Assembly: GCA_009780995.1 (NCBI GenBank)
Contig: WQYY01000004.1
Span: 1-34,563 of the forward strand
From: Desulfuromonadales bacterium
GTDB taxonomy: Bacteria > Desulfobacterota > Desulfuromonadia > Geobacterales > DSM-12255
Reading direction: 5' to 3'
DNA: 34,563 bases
A program made the translations under genes and the position numbers. Every line of letters starts with the position of its first letter. Position 1 is the stretch's first letter. The notes beneath the pieces were generated by a model, which saw nothing but the letters and a program-made list of their open reading frames with translations, was not told where the DNA came from and made no database searches. Positions 16,730-26,540 of the stretch are shown here, piece after piece.

Positions 16730-17641
16730 ATGGATAAAATAAACATAGGCGGCCAAGCAGTCCTCGAAGGCGTCATGATGCGGGCACCCCGCTCCATAGC
16801 CATCGCTGTGAGGCGGCCAACAGGTGAAATAGTTGTAAAAAAAGAAGAGCTGATACCTATATCAGAGAGGTTTCCTATCACAAAACTTCCTGTTGTGCGA
16901 GGGGCAGTGGCTCTTTTTCAATCCCTTATTATAGGTATGAAAGCCCTTAACTTTTCAGCTAATGAAGCTATGGCAGAAGAAGGGCAGGAAGAGAAAAAAG
17001 AGTTATCTTCATGGGCAATGGCCGGAACAATAATCTTTGCCCTGGCTTTCGGGATTCTCCTCTTTTTTATAATGCCTTTATACCTTACAAAGCTGATATC
17101 ACCAGCCATAGGGAACTCCAACATACTGTTCAACCTTGTAGATGGAGCTATAAGAGTAGTTGTATTCCTGCTCTATATCTGGATAATATCCAGAATGAAC
17201 GATATACAGAGAGTATTTCAGTACCATGGGGCTGAACATAAGTCTATATTCACGTTTGAAGCGGGAGAAGAGCTTACTGTCGAAAATGTAAGAAAACATA
17301 GCTGCCTTCACCCCCGTTGCGGAACCAGTTTTCTCCTTATTGTAATGGTGGTAAGTATTGTCATGTTCTCGCTAATTCCAAAAGCATGGCCATTTTATCT
17401 CAAAGCAGGTTCACGGATCCTTTTTCTCCCGCTTATTGCCGGAGTCTCATACGAATTTTTAAAATGGAGCGCTAAACACGATAAATCGGCTATTGTAAAA
17501 ATGATAATAGCGCCGGGCCTAGCCTTGCAAAGACTTACAACAAAAGAACCTGACGACAGCCAACTTGAAGTTGCCATAAAGTCCATTGAAGAAGCCCTGG
17601 AGATAAATGGCAGTTACAGCGATGATAGGCTTGTGATTTAA
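16730..17641 (+). CDS. DUF1385 family membrane protein
   Basis: INIGGQAVLEGVMMRAPRSIAIAVRRP; QYHGAEHKSIFTFEAGEELTVENVRKHSCLHPRCGTSFLL. Confidence 0.93.
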   Translation: MDKINIGGQAVLEGVMMRAPRSIAIAVRRPTGEIVVKKEELIPISERFPITKLPVVRGAVALFQSLIIGMKALNFSANEAMAEEGQEEKKELSSWAMAGTIIFALAFGILLFFIMPLYLTKLISPAIGNSNILFNLVDGAIRVVVFLLYIWIISRMNDIQRVFQYHGAEHKSIFTFEAGEELTVENVRKHSCLHPRCGTSFLLIVMVVSIVMFSLIPKAWPFYLKAGSRILFLPLIAGVSYEFLKWSAKHDKSAIVKMIIAPGLALQRLTTKEPDDSQLEVAIKSIEEALEINGSYSDDRLVI

Positions 17642-17680
17642 ATTTATCCTAAGAGAAACCGAGTTTAAGGAATAATATAG

Positions 17681-18751
17681 ATGTTCGAAAAAATTGAAGA
17701 ACTTGAAAATCGTTTTCAGGAGCTGGAAGCCTTACTTTCTGACCCTTCCATAATCGCCAACCAGCCTGAATTCAGAAAACTCTCCAGAGAACATTCTGAT
17801 TTAACATCCATTGTTAATGCTTATCGTACATATAAAAAAGTTCTGGAAGATATTGAGGGGAATAAAGAACTTCTTACAGACCCTGAGATGAAAGAGATGG
17901 CTCAGGAAGAGCTGGAAACTCTTGAAACCCAAAAAGAGTCGTTGGAAGAAGAGATACAGCTTCTTCTCCTTCCAAAAGACCCAAACGACAGCAGGAATGT
18001 TATTCTTGAAATCCGGGCAGGTACCGGCGGAGATGAATCCGGCCTCTTTGCAGGAGATTTGTTCAGAATGTACACCCGCTTTGCGGAAAAAAACCGGTGG
18101 AAAGTAGATATGCTCTCCTGCTCTGAATCTGAGCGTGGGGGATATAAAGAGGTAGTCGCGTCTATTGAGGGAGAAGATGTCTATGCAAAGCTAAAGTACG
18201 AATCTGGAACCCACCGCGTACAGCGCGTCCCGGAAACTGAAGCCCAGGGGAGAATACATACCAGTGCCTGCACAGTAGCAATCCTTCCTGAAGCGGAAGA
18301 TATTGATATTGAAATTAACCCTGCTGATCTGAAAATTGATGTTTACCGCTCGTCAGGAGCCGGTGGGCAGCATGTCAACACAACAGATTCGGCTGTTCGT
18401 ATAACACATATCCCGACAGGGACTGTTGTAGCCTGCCAGGAAGAGCGAAGCCAGATAAAAAACCGCGCAAAAGCAATGAAAGTATTAAAAACCAGAATTC
18501 TGGACAGCATAACTCAGGAACAGAACGCAAAGCTGGCTGCTAACAGGAAGAACCAGGTAGGAAGCGGAGATAGAAGTGAGCGAATTCGCACTTATAACTT
18601 CCCCCAGGGTAGAATGACAGACCACCGTATTGGCCTCACACTTTATAAACTGGACGCCATTATGGAGGGCGAAATAGGTGAAATTACAAACGCATTAAGA
18701 GCCCATTATCAAATGGAAGCCCTTAAAGAACAGGCAGGGAACAACGGCTAG
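17681..18751 (+). CDS. prfA: Peptide chain release factor 1
   Basis: [38 protein letters not shown] (GGQ). Confidence 0.97.
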   Translation: MFEKIEELENRFQELEALLSDPSIIANQPEFRKLSREHSDLTSIVNAYRTYKKVLEDIEGNKELLTDPEMKEMAQEELETLETQKESLEEEIQLLLLPKDPNDSRNVILEIRAGTGGDESGLFAGDLFRMYTRFAEKNRWKVDMLSCSESERGGYKEVVASIEGEDVYAKLKYESGTHRVQRVPETEAQGRIHTSACTVAILPEAEDIDIEINPADLKIDVYRSSGAGGQHVNTTDSAVRITHIPTGTVVACQEERSQIKNRAKAMKVLKTRILDSITQEQNAKLAANRKNQVGSGDRSERIRTYNFPQGRMTDHRIGLTLYKLDAIMEGEIGEITNALRAHYQMEALKEQAGNNG

Positions 18752-18752
18752 A

Positions 18753-19619
18753 ATGAGCGTAGGAGAAGAAACCTGGACAACCCTAAAAGTCCTTAACTGG
18801 ACAAAAGAGTACCTTGCTGAAAAGGGTATTGAAAACTCCCGCCTTGAAGCGGAATGGCTCCTTGCTTCAGCTCTGAATCTGGACAGAATCGGCCTTTACC
18901 TTAACTTTGACAAACCACTTAGTGAAAAAGAACTTGCCACATACCGCAATATGGTTTCAAGACGGGCTAAGCGTGAACCTTTGCAGTATATTATGGAAAC
19001 TCAGGAATTTTACGGGCTGGAATTTAACGTATCTCCCGCCGTCCTTATCCCAAGACACGATACTGAAATCCTGGTATCGGAAACCTTGAAAAGAGCTGCA
19101 CCTGAAAGCCGGATTCTCGATATAGGGACAGGAAGCGGTTGCATTGCCATAACACTGGCCTCAAATCTTCCTGAAGCTGAAATATATGGAGTGGATTTAT
19201 CTTCAAACGCCATTTTAACGGCAAAACAGAATGCTAAACAACATGATGTTCATGTAACTTTTCTGGAAGGGTCTCTTTTTGAACCAATAAAAGAGCTAAG
19301 TTTTGATATTATTGTAAGTAACCCTCCATATATACCATCAGAAGAAATAAACTCTTTACAGCCCGAAGTTAAGGATTATGAACCCCAAAACGCTCTTGAT
19401 GGAGGGGTTGACGGGCTTGAATTCTACAGACTTATTATAAAAGAAGCCCATCAGCATATGGAAAAGGACGGCTGGCTACTTTTTGAAACAGGTATAAACC
19501 AGGCAGATTCAGTTGTTGCAATGCTGGAAAAAAATAACTTCAAAAAAATAGAGATAATCAAAGATCTTTCTGGTATAGAAAGAGTAGTTTGTGGTTGTTT
19601 AATTCAGTGTGGAGAGTGA
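18753..19619 (+). CDS. prmC: Release factor glutamine methyltransferase
   Basis: LDIGTGSGCIAITLAS, VSNPPYIPSEE (NPPY), follows prfA. Confidence 0.95.
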   Translation: MSVGEETWTTLKVLNWTKEYLAEKGIENSRLEAEWLLASALNLDRIGLYLNFDKPLSEKELATYRNMVSRRAKREPLQYIMETQEFYGLEFNVSPAVLIPRHDTEILVSETLKRAAPESRILDIGTGSGCIAITLASNLPEAEIYGVDLSSNAILTAKQNAKQHDVHVTFLEGSLFEPIKELSFDIIVSNPPYIPSEEINSLQPEVKDYEPQNALDGGVDGLEFYRLIIKEAHQHMEKDGWLLFETGINQADSVVAMLEKNNFKKIEIIKDLSGIERVVCGCLIQCGE

Positions 19620-19925
19620 AGAGTGGCAATCCAAAGGTTTTGTAAGGGTGGCAATCTGACACCCGATATATACGCCGTAGGCGTTGAATATCAATAGAAA
19701 AAGAAATATATGAATTTTTTGTCCGTAGAACATTAATTGTTAAAGCCCTACGGGCTATCTGTTGGTTATATGCGATTTTTCTATTGATATGAATGCCCTA
19801 AGGGCAATGTAGGGGCGCACAGTGTGCGCTCGACAATACGGGCGGCAGGTTGCTGCCCCTACGCAAGCAAAACACGATAAAGGCAACGCAGTTGGGCGCA
19901 AAAAGCCGAAGCCATCTAAAATAAG
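19605..19925. repeat. Composite repeat cluster between prmC and murA including a 15-bp-TIR element
   Basis: cagtgtggagagtgaagagtggcaatccaaagg (cf. 16319), atatcaataga... / ...tctattgatat inverted pair (19689-19788), GTAGGGGCG element 19809-19862, gcaaaaagccgaagccat. Confidence 0.75.
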
Positions 19926-19939
19926 AGGTAAAGAAAACA

Positions 19940-21193
19940 TTGGATAAACTTATAATAAAAGGCGGCAAAAAATTAACCGGCGAAGTCTCCATAAGCGGAT
20001 CAAAAAATGCTGCTTTACCCATATTTATCTCCACACTTCTGGCGCCTGGCCTCCACGAAATAAGCAATGTCCCTTTTCTACGTGATATAAACACAACAAT
20101 AAAAGTTCTGGAATCCCTTGGAGGAGCAGTCCAGGGAAATGGTAATATCGTATCTATTGATACATCAAATATTAACAGCGTTGAAGCCACATATGAACTT
20201 GTAAAGACCATGCGGGCATCAGTTCTTGTCCTTGGCCCTCTTTTGGCGAGATATGGAAGAGCGAGAGTCTCTCTGCCCGGCGGATGCGCTATAGGGGCAA
20301 GACCTATTGATCAGCATCTAAAAGGACTTAAAGCTCTTGGGGCAGAAATAAACTTATCCCACGGTTATGTAGAAGCCACCGCAAAAAGCCTCAAAGGAGC
20401 AAGAGTAAATTTTGATATGCCGACTGTCGGCGGCACAGAGCATATTATGATGACCGCTACCCTTGCAAAAGGGGACACTATCATTGAAAATGCCGCAAGA
20501 GAGCCTGAAATAACCGATCTGGCAATGATGCTAATTGCGATGGGAGCAAAAATAGAAGGAGCCGGCAGTGACACGATCAAGATAACCGGTGTAAAACAGT
20601 TATCCCCGGTAAATTACCGAGTAATGCCCGACAGGATCGAAGCAGGTACATTTATGATAGCTGCGGCAATAACCGGCGGAGATGTAAAAATTAAGAATAT
20701 GCAGCTTGGGGATATTGATGCGTTAATCTTTAAGCTTCTTGATACCGGAGTTGAAATAACCAATAAAAACGGCGTTGTAAAGGTTAAGGGGCCGAAACGC
20801 CTGAAAAGTGTTAATATAAAAACCAGACCATATCCCGGTTTCCCTACTGATATGCAGGCACAATTTATGGCTCTTATGTCTGTTGCGGACGGAGCCAGTG
20901 TAATAGCAGAAAATATCTTTGAAAATCGTTTTATGCATGTTTCGGAACTTATGCGTTTTGGAGCGGATATAACCATTGACGGTAGAAGTGCTACAGTAAA
21001 GGGAGTAAAGAAGCTCTCAGGCGCTCCTGTTATGGCAACAGACCTCAGAGCATCAGCTTCCCTGATCCTTGCAGGCCTTGCCGCTGACAATACAACCGAA
21101 ATATCCAGGATATATCATCTTGATAGAGGTTATGAATCTATTGAGAAAAAGCTTGCGGCTCTTGGCGCAGATATCCAACGGGTGAAGGAATGA
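19940..21193 (+). CDS. murA: UDP-N-acetylglucosamine 1-carboxyvinyltransferase (TTG start)
   Basis: [28 protein letters not shown]; catalytic-loop [16 protein letters not shown]. Confidence 0.97.
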   Translation: MDKLIIKGGKKLTGEVSISGSKNAALPIFISTLLAPGLHEISNVPFLRDINTTIKVLESLGGAVQGNGNIVSIDTSNINSVEATYELVKTMRASVLVLGPLLARYGRARVSLPGGCAIGARPIDQHLKGLKALGAEINLSHGYVEATAKSLKGARVNFDMPTVGGTEHIMMTATLAKGDTIIENAAREPEITDLAMMLIAMGAKIEGAGSDTIKITGVKQLSPVNYRVMPDRIEAGTFMIAAAITGGDVKIKNMQLGDIDALIFKLLDTGVEITNKNGVVKVKGPKRLKSVNIKTRPYPGFPTDMQAQFMALMSVADGASVIAENIFENRFMHVSELMRFGADITIDGRSATVKGVKKLSGAPVMATDLRASASLILAGLAADNTTEISRIYHLDRGYESIEKKLAALGADIQRVKE

Positions 21194-21828
21194 GTGATTA
21201 TATTACAATAGCCATACCCAAAGGGCGTATCCTCGAAGAGTCCGTAGAACTCTTTGGTAAAATAGGTATAAACTGTTCCGAACTCCTCGGTAAATCAAGA
21301 AAGCTTATCTTTGAAAATCCTGAACAGCAGATGCGCTATATGATTGTAAGGGCAACAGATGTCCCTACATACGTTGAATACGGCTCTGCTGATATCGGTA
21401 TTGTGGGTAAAGATACTCTTATGGAGCAGGAGAAAGACCTTTACGAACCTCTGGATCTCAAATTCGGATATTGCCGAATGATGGTAGCTGAACCTGCAAA
21501 CATAGCCAATAATGATGACCCTTCCAGATGGTCAAATATTAGAATAGCTACAAAATATCCAAACGTAACTGAAAAATACTTTTCATCAAAAGGGATTCAG
21601 GTAGAGATAATCAAACTGTACGGTTCTATTGAACTGGCTCCGCTTGTAGGGCTTTCGGAACGTATTGTTGACCTTGTATCAACCGGCGAAACTCTGAAGC
21701 AAAACGGTCTGGTGGAAGTTGAAACAATAGCGGAAATCACAACCAGGCTTGTTGTAAACCGGGCAAGCCTTAAAACAAAGCATGAACGTATTACAGCAAT
21801 TATAAGGGGACTGGAGAAAAATATATGA
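21190..21828 (+). CDS. hisG: ATP phosphoribosyltransferase, short form
   Basis: [47 protein letters not shown] overlap with murA. Confidence 0.96.
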   Translation: MSDYITIAIPKGRILEESVELFGKIGINCSELLGKSRKLIFENPEQQMRYMIVRATDVPTYVEYGSADIGIVGKDTLMEQEKDLYEPLDLKFGYCRMMVAEPANIANNDDPSRWSNIRIATKYPNVTEKYFSSKGIQVEIIKLYGSIELAPLVGLSERIVDLVSTGETLKQNGLVEVETIAEITTRLVVNRASLKTKHERITAIIRGLEKNI

Positions 21829-23114
21829 AATTTCTCGATATCCATGACAATAACTTCAATGCGGAATTTGCAAAGATACTATCCCGCAGCGAAGAAACAA
21901 ATCGTGAAGTTGAACAGGTCGTCTTAGATATAATCTCAGCAGTAAAAAACAGCGGGGATACCGCTGTTCTTGAATATACAAACCGTTTTGACAGGTTAAA
22001 AGCAAAATCTGTATCAGAACTTGAAATAAGTAAAAAAGAGATAGAAACCGCCTTTAAACAGTCGGAGCCTGAAGCTATACAGGCTTTAGAGCTGGCTGTA
22101 AAGCGTATAAGAGCATTCCACGAAAAGCAGAAAAGCCAGACATGGATATCTACGGAAGAGCCTGAGATCATGCTTGGGCAAATGGTCACACCTTTGCAGT
22201 CTGTTGGGATATATGTTCCCGGCGGTAAAGCAAGTTATCCTTCAAGTGTAATTATGAATGCTGTCCCTGCTAAAGTCGCAGGTGTCTCCGAAATTATTAT
22301 GGTTGTTCCAACACCTGACGGAGAGATAAATCCATACGTTCTTGTAGCTGCCGCCCTTTCCGGCGTTGACAGAATATACCAGATTGGCGGAGCTCAGGCT
22401 GTTGCCGCTCTGGCATATGGAACAAAAACCATTCCAAAAGTGGATAAGATAACAGGCCCAGGCAATATATATGTTGCTACGGCAAAGAAGCTCGTATTTG
22501 GTCAAGTTGGAATTGATATGATAGCAGGGCCAAGTGAGATTCTGGTTATTAATGACGGAAGTGGAAATCCATCGCATATAGCCACAGACCTCCTATCTCA
22601 GGCTGAGCATGACGAATTGGCATCTTCAATATTAATCACAACAAAAAGAAGTTTTGGCGAATCTGTTGCAGCGGAAGTTGAAACTCAGCTTAAATCTCTT
22701 TCCAGGGAGAGAATAGCCAGACAATCATGGGAAAAATATGGAGCGATTATCATTGCCGGCTCTCTTGAGGAAGCTATTGAATTCTCAAATAAAATTGCCC
22801 CTGAACACCTGGAATTGGCTGTTAATGACCCATTTGCAATTCTAACAAAAATAAAAAACGCAGGCGCCATCTTTATGGGGCACTTTACCCCTGAAGCTGC
22901 CGGAGACTATATTGCCGGCCCCAACCACACCCTACCAACCGGAGGAACAGCACGGTTCTTCTCTCCCCTTTCAGTCGAGGATTTTGTAAAAAAATCTTCC
23001 ATTCTCTGTTTCAGCGAAAAAGGGCTTAAACAACTTGGCCCTGCTATTGTAAAAATAGCAAAACTGGAGGGGCTTGAGGCTCATGGGAAATCTGTTTCAA
23101 CGAGAAACAAGTAA
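21825..23114 (+). CDS. hisD: Histidinol dehydrogenase
   Basis: VPGGKASYPSSVIMNAVPAKVAGV, GPGNIYVATAKKLVFGQVGIDMIAGPSEI, GPNHTLPTGGTARFFSPLSV. Confidence 0.97.
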   Translation: MKFLDIHDNNFNAEFAKILSRSEETNREVEQVVLDIISAVKNSGDTAVLEYTNRFDRLKAKSVSELEISKKEIETAFKQSEPEAIQALELAVKRIRAFHEKQKSQTWISTEEPEIMLGQMVTPLQSVGIYVPGGKASYPSSVIMNAVPAKVAGVSEIIMVVPTPDGEINPYVLVAAALSGVDRIYQIGGAQAVAALAYGTKTIPKVDKITGPGNIYVATAKKLVFGQVGIDMIAGPSEILVINDGSGNPSHIATDLLSQAEHDELASSILITTKRSFGESVAAEVETQLKSLSRERIARQSWEKYGAIIIAGSLEEAIEFSNKIAPEHLELAVNDPFAILTKIKNAGAIFMGHFTPEAAGDYIAGPNHTLPTGGTARFFSPLSVEDFVKKSSILCFSEKGLKQLGPAIVKIAKLEGLEAHGKSVSTRNK

Positions 23115-23124
23115 TTAACCCTAC

Positions 23125-23985
23125 ATGATTTATTTATTTCTGAGTATTATTTGCAGCGTTGCAGTAGGAATTTTACTAAAAATCGCCAAAAAACATAATA
23201 ATACCGCCTTTTTTCAAATGATTGGGTGGAATTATTTTTTTGCCGCAGTTTTCTGTTTTGCAGTTTATCGCCCAGAAATGTCTCTCCCCACAAATATCCC
23301 TTACGAAACTTTTTTGCCATTGATGATTCTGCTGCCAACAATTTTTCTCATTCAGGCTAATTCCATAAAACATACAGGGATAGTTCGGACAGATATCGCC
23401 CAGCGCCTTTCGTTGATAATCTCCCTTTCGGCAGCATATGTTATTTTTAAAGAAAACATTTCTGCTCTAAAATTCTCTGGTTTAGTTATCGGATTGATCT
23501 CTATATTTTTTGTGCTTTCCAGAGAGAAAACAAACGGCCAAATTTCAGGATATTGGTATCTGCCTGCTGCAGTATTAGTGGGTTTCGGCATGATTGATAT
23601 TTTTTTTAAAAAAGTCGCGCTGTTCACTTCTCTTCAATATACATCATCCTTGTTTCTAATATTTTGCGGGGCTTTCAGTCTTTCAGTCCTTATCATTTTG
23701 TTCCAAATAATCTTTCAGAAACAAAAACTAAACCTGAAAAACCTCTATTGGGGCGCAGGCTTGGGAATACTGAACTTTGGCAATATTTTGTTTTATTTGA
23801 GGGCACATAAAATTTTAAAAGATAACCCGTCAACGGTTTTTGCTTGTATGAATTTCGGGGTGATAATTCTCGGCTCTCTAGTAGGGATAGCGATTTTCAA
23901 GGAGAGGCTGTCAAAAATCAACTACTTAGGACTCGTTTTAGCAATCGTCGCAGTAGTGGTTATTACAATTGCTCAAAACTCATAA
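23125..23985 (+). CDS. EamA/DMT-family transporter
   Basis: About ten hydrophobic segments; LSLIISLSAAYVIFKENISALKFSGLVIGLISIFFV and IFKERLSKINYLGLVLAIVAVVVI. Confidence 0.8.
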   Translation: MIYLFLSIICSVAVGILLKIAKKHNNTAFFQMIGWNYFFAAVFCFAVYRPEMSLPTNIPYETFLPLMILLPTIFLIQANSIKHTGIVRTDIAQRLSLIISLSAAYVIFKENISALKFSGLVIGLISIFFVLSREKTNGQISGYWYLPAAVLVGFGMIDIFFKKVALFTSLQYTSSLFLIFCGAFSLSVLIILFQIIFQKQKLNLKNLYWGAGLGILNFGNILFYLRAHKILKDNPSTVFACMNFGVIILGSLVGIAIFKERLSKINYLGLVLAIVAVVVITIAQNS

Positions 23986-24115
23986 AAAAAAGAGGTAATT
24001 TCTAGTAGCGGTGATATAATTAAGAAATATTATTGCTAATGGAGAGTTTGAGGCAAAAAAGGAACTTACGAATAACTTTTAAATACATTTGACTTAAACA
24101 ACAGGAGGAAAAAAG

Positions 24116-24352
24116 ATGAAATTTATAATCGGAACAGTAATAACCTTTATTATTCTTGTAATTCTCGCAGATATAACCCTCTTTATCTGGGGCTTAAAAC
24201 TTATAAGCACCGATAATCTTCAAAAGTCGCTGATCACCTTTTGCGTAACCCTGGTATTTTCACCTATATTAACCGCAATAATAGCGCTTTTCTTTAAAGT
24301 CAGTAAAAAAAGAGAAGATATAAAGGTGAACGTTGTTCAGCCTAAGGAATAA
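24116..24352 (+). CDS. Small hypothetical membrane protein
   Basis: AGGAGG upstream of ATG; two predicted TM segments. Confidence 0.6.
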   Translation: MKFIIGTVITFIILVILADITLFIWGLKLISTDNLQKSLITFCVTLVFSPILTAIIALFFKVSKKREDIKVNVVQPKE

Positions 24353-24386
24353 TTACTTATATCCATAATCCTTAAGTAAATTACTA

Positions 24387-24848
24387 CTATTCCATCTTAA
24401 AACGGGCGACTACTTTGCCATTTTTATCCAGTAACTCAAGGATATTATTATTCATACGTCTAGCTACTGTTGAATTCAAAGCTGCAAGAAACTGGTCTTC
24501 CAACTCTGCAAAAGGGGAAATGCAAGCCATCCTTGTCACTGCCATGCCAACAAAAGAGAATTTATCGTTTTCCTCTTTAGTCCCGCCCATAACTCTGTTA
24601 CATCCGCTAAATCCGGCAACTCTTTTACTATCCGGTATAAATTGAAGATAAGGTTCATGATCGCTAGCCACAGTGACAGGTTCTCCTTTAACTTCAAAAG
24701 CCTTCCAGTGCCCTTCCAAAGGGGGCATCACAGTAACGCTGGATAAATTATCAGATGCAGAGCTGTTTTTGTTGATGGCACAGCCTGCAAAAAGTACAAA
24801 TGATATTAAAATACAGCTTCCAAATTTAATTACTATATCCCTCTTCAT
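24387..24848 (-). CDS. META-domain (HslJ-like) lipoprotein
   Basis: Lipobox LFAGC; LEGHWKAFEV...VAGFSGCNRVMGGTKEENDKFSFVGMAVTRMAC...LEDQFLAAL. Confidence 0.85.
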   Translation of the reverse strand: MKRDIVIKFGSCILISFVLFAGCAINKNSSASDNLSSVTVMPPLEGHWKAFEVKGEPVTVASDHEPYLQFIPDSKRVAGFSGCNRVMGGTKEENDKFSFVGMAVTRMACISPFAELEDQFLAALNSTVARRMNNNILELLDKNGKVVARFKME

Positions 24849-24962
24849 AAGCTACCTCCTGCACTGTTAAATTTTCTGTTATCATAACATACATTTAAAA
24901 TTTGTCATCAGTATAGCGCCAGTATGGCGCGATTACAGAGGAAATTTATATAAGATATTATA

Positions 24963-25079
24963 AAGTGTGAAGTATGGAGTTAAAATCCTCACTCTATACC
25001 TTATGCGACGTAGGGGCGCACAGTGTACGCCCGATAAACACCCCGATCTACGGGCACCCCTCCATAGAGTGGAATTAAA
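24963..25079. repeat. Composite palindromic repeat cluster
   Basis: gtaggggcgcacagtgtacgcccgataaacaccccgatctacgggcacccctccatagagtggaatt. Confidence 0.75.
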
Positions 25080-25289
25080 AAATTTTACAGACCGGCCTTG
25101 CGCTAACAGTAGAATGACGATATTATTATAAATCAAAGATAAATACTATGACCCCAAATGAACTTCTGAACAATATTGAATTTTTGGTGGGATTAACTCA
25201 TTTTTTTAGAAATTTCTTTCTATGTAACCTTTTTCATATATAATTGCCTATAGTACATATTACTTCTAATCTTATAAAGGAGACTATAA

Positions 25290-26192
25290 ATGAAGAAACT
25301 AACCCCATTTTTAACAATTTTAACAACTTCTCTTTTGTCAACTGCTGCTTTTGCAGATAATGTGTATTTTGTCCCTGCGCAATCCGCTCCACCTTCTCAA
25401 CCTGTACAATCTGCTCCGCCTTCTCAAAATGTTCAGACTATACAGACTATTCAAACTGTTCAACCTGTCCAGGCTGTTCAACCTGTTCCTGTTCAATTTA
25501 TGCAGCCTGTCCGAGTTGTTCCGGCTTCTCAACCTGTTCGAATCGTTCAACCCGGTTATTTGCCCCGTCACAGACCAGGACCTTACTTCTCAATATTTCT
25601 GGGCGCAACTGTACCAACAAGCGAGACCCTTAGTACAACGGACTATCTCGTTCCGTCTAATTCCAATGATTATAAGCTTGATTATAATGCCGGCTTCTAC
25701 ACCGGTGGGACAGGCGGGTACGATTTCGGAACTTTCCGCCTTGAAGGTGAACTCTCCTACAGATATGCTGACATAAATAAAATAACTCCAAACGGAGGGG
25801 TATCCTACGGAAATCCCAACAGAGGTATTGATTCTTTAGCGGTTATGTTCAACGGCTGGTATGACTTCAGAAATGAATCTCCTGTTACTCCATATATAGG
25901 GGCCGGAATTGGTATAGCAACCCTCTCTTTTGACAAAGATTATTTTCAGCCCAGATCTTCCGGATCTGGACCTAATCTAAATAACCCTGTCTTTTATCAG
26001 GATACTACCTCTGCATTTGCATGGCAGGTAGGCGCCGGTGTTGAAATTGAACTCAACAGACTGTTATCTCTTGACCTGGCTTACAGATATTTAAGTACAG
26101 CGTCACAAGTATTCAACAAATATTCGGATCTTGAAAATTCTATTAAATTTTCAAGCCATAACTTTTCTGTAGGATTGAGATTTAAATATTAA
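25290..26192 (+). CDS. Outer-membrane beta-barrel protein with P/V/Q-rich N-terminal repeat
   Basis: Signal peptide ...LLSTAAFADN; QSAPPSQPVQSAPPSQNVQTIQTIQTVQPVQAVQPV; barrel ending NFSVGLRFKY. Confidence 0.8.
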   Translation: MKKLTPFLTILTTSLLSTAAFADNVYFVPAQSAPPSQPVQSAPPSQNVQTIQTIQTVQPVQAVQPVPVQFMQPVRVVPASQPVRIVQPGYLPRHRPGPYFSIFLGATVPTSETLSTTDYLVPSNSNDYKLDYNAGFYTGGTGGYDFGTFRLEGELSYRYADINKITPNGGVSYGNPNRGIDSLAVMFNGWYDFRNESPVTPYIGAGIGIATLSFDKDYFQPRSSGSGPNLNNPVFYQDTTSAFAWQVGAGVEIELNRLLSLDLAYRYLSTASQVFNKYSDLENSIKFSSHNFSVGLRFKY

Positions 26193-26214
26193 TTAATCAT
26201 CTATACCGACTAAG

Positions 26215-26252
26215 AGGCGCTTATAGGAGTTTTTCTGTAAGCGCTTTTTTTA
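26215..26252 (+). terminator. Rho-independent terminator of outer-membrane protein gene
   Basis: gcgcttatag-N8-ctgtaagcgc followed by ttttttt. Confidence 0.85.
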
Positions 26253-26259
26253 TTCCGGT

Positions 26260-26482
26260 TTCTCACAGAGACACAGAGATCACAGAGAACCCTCTAAACC
26301 ACAAGGGGCACAAAGTTTTACACAAGAGGGCACTATTTAAAATCTTTTATTTTTTGTGTTCTTTGCGTAACCCTTGTGTCCTTTGTGGTTTATGTTTTTT
26401 TAGCGCTTTTCGCGTGTTTCGCGGTTCAATTAAATGTTTTGTTTTTGTTTCTCTCTGTGTCCTCTGTGCCTCTGTGAGAGAA
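26260..26482. repeat. Long imperfect inverted repeat of CTCTGTG/CACAGAG type
   Basis: ttctcacagagacacagagatcacagag ... aaaccacaaggggcacaaag ... ctttgcgtaacccttgtgtcctttgtggttt ... ctctctgtgtcctctgtgcctctgtgagagaa. Confidence 0.85.
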
Positions 26483-26540
26483 TCAATAAATCTGGTAAAA
26501 AGCGGAAGCCGCAAAAGGTAAGATATGATATATTATCTTA

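Noticed and set aside
25338-25776. Alternative-frame ORFs over the P/V/Q-rich region of the outer-membrane protein
   Set aside because: Frame-shifted readings of repetitive DNA giving Leu/Asn/Arg-rich peptides; the signal peptide and barrel are in the 25290 frame.
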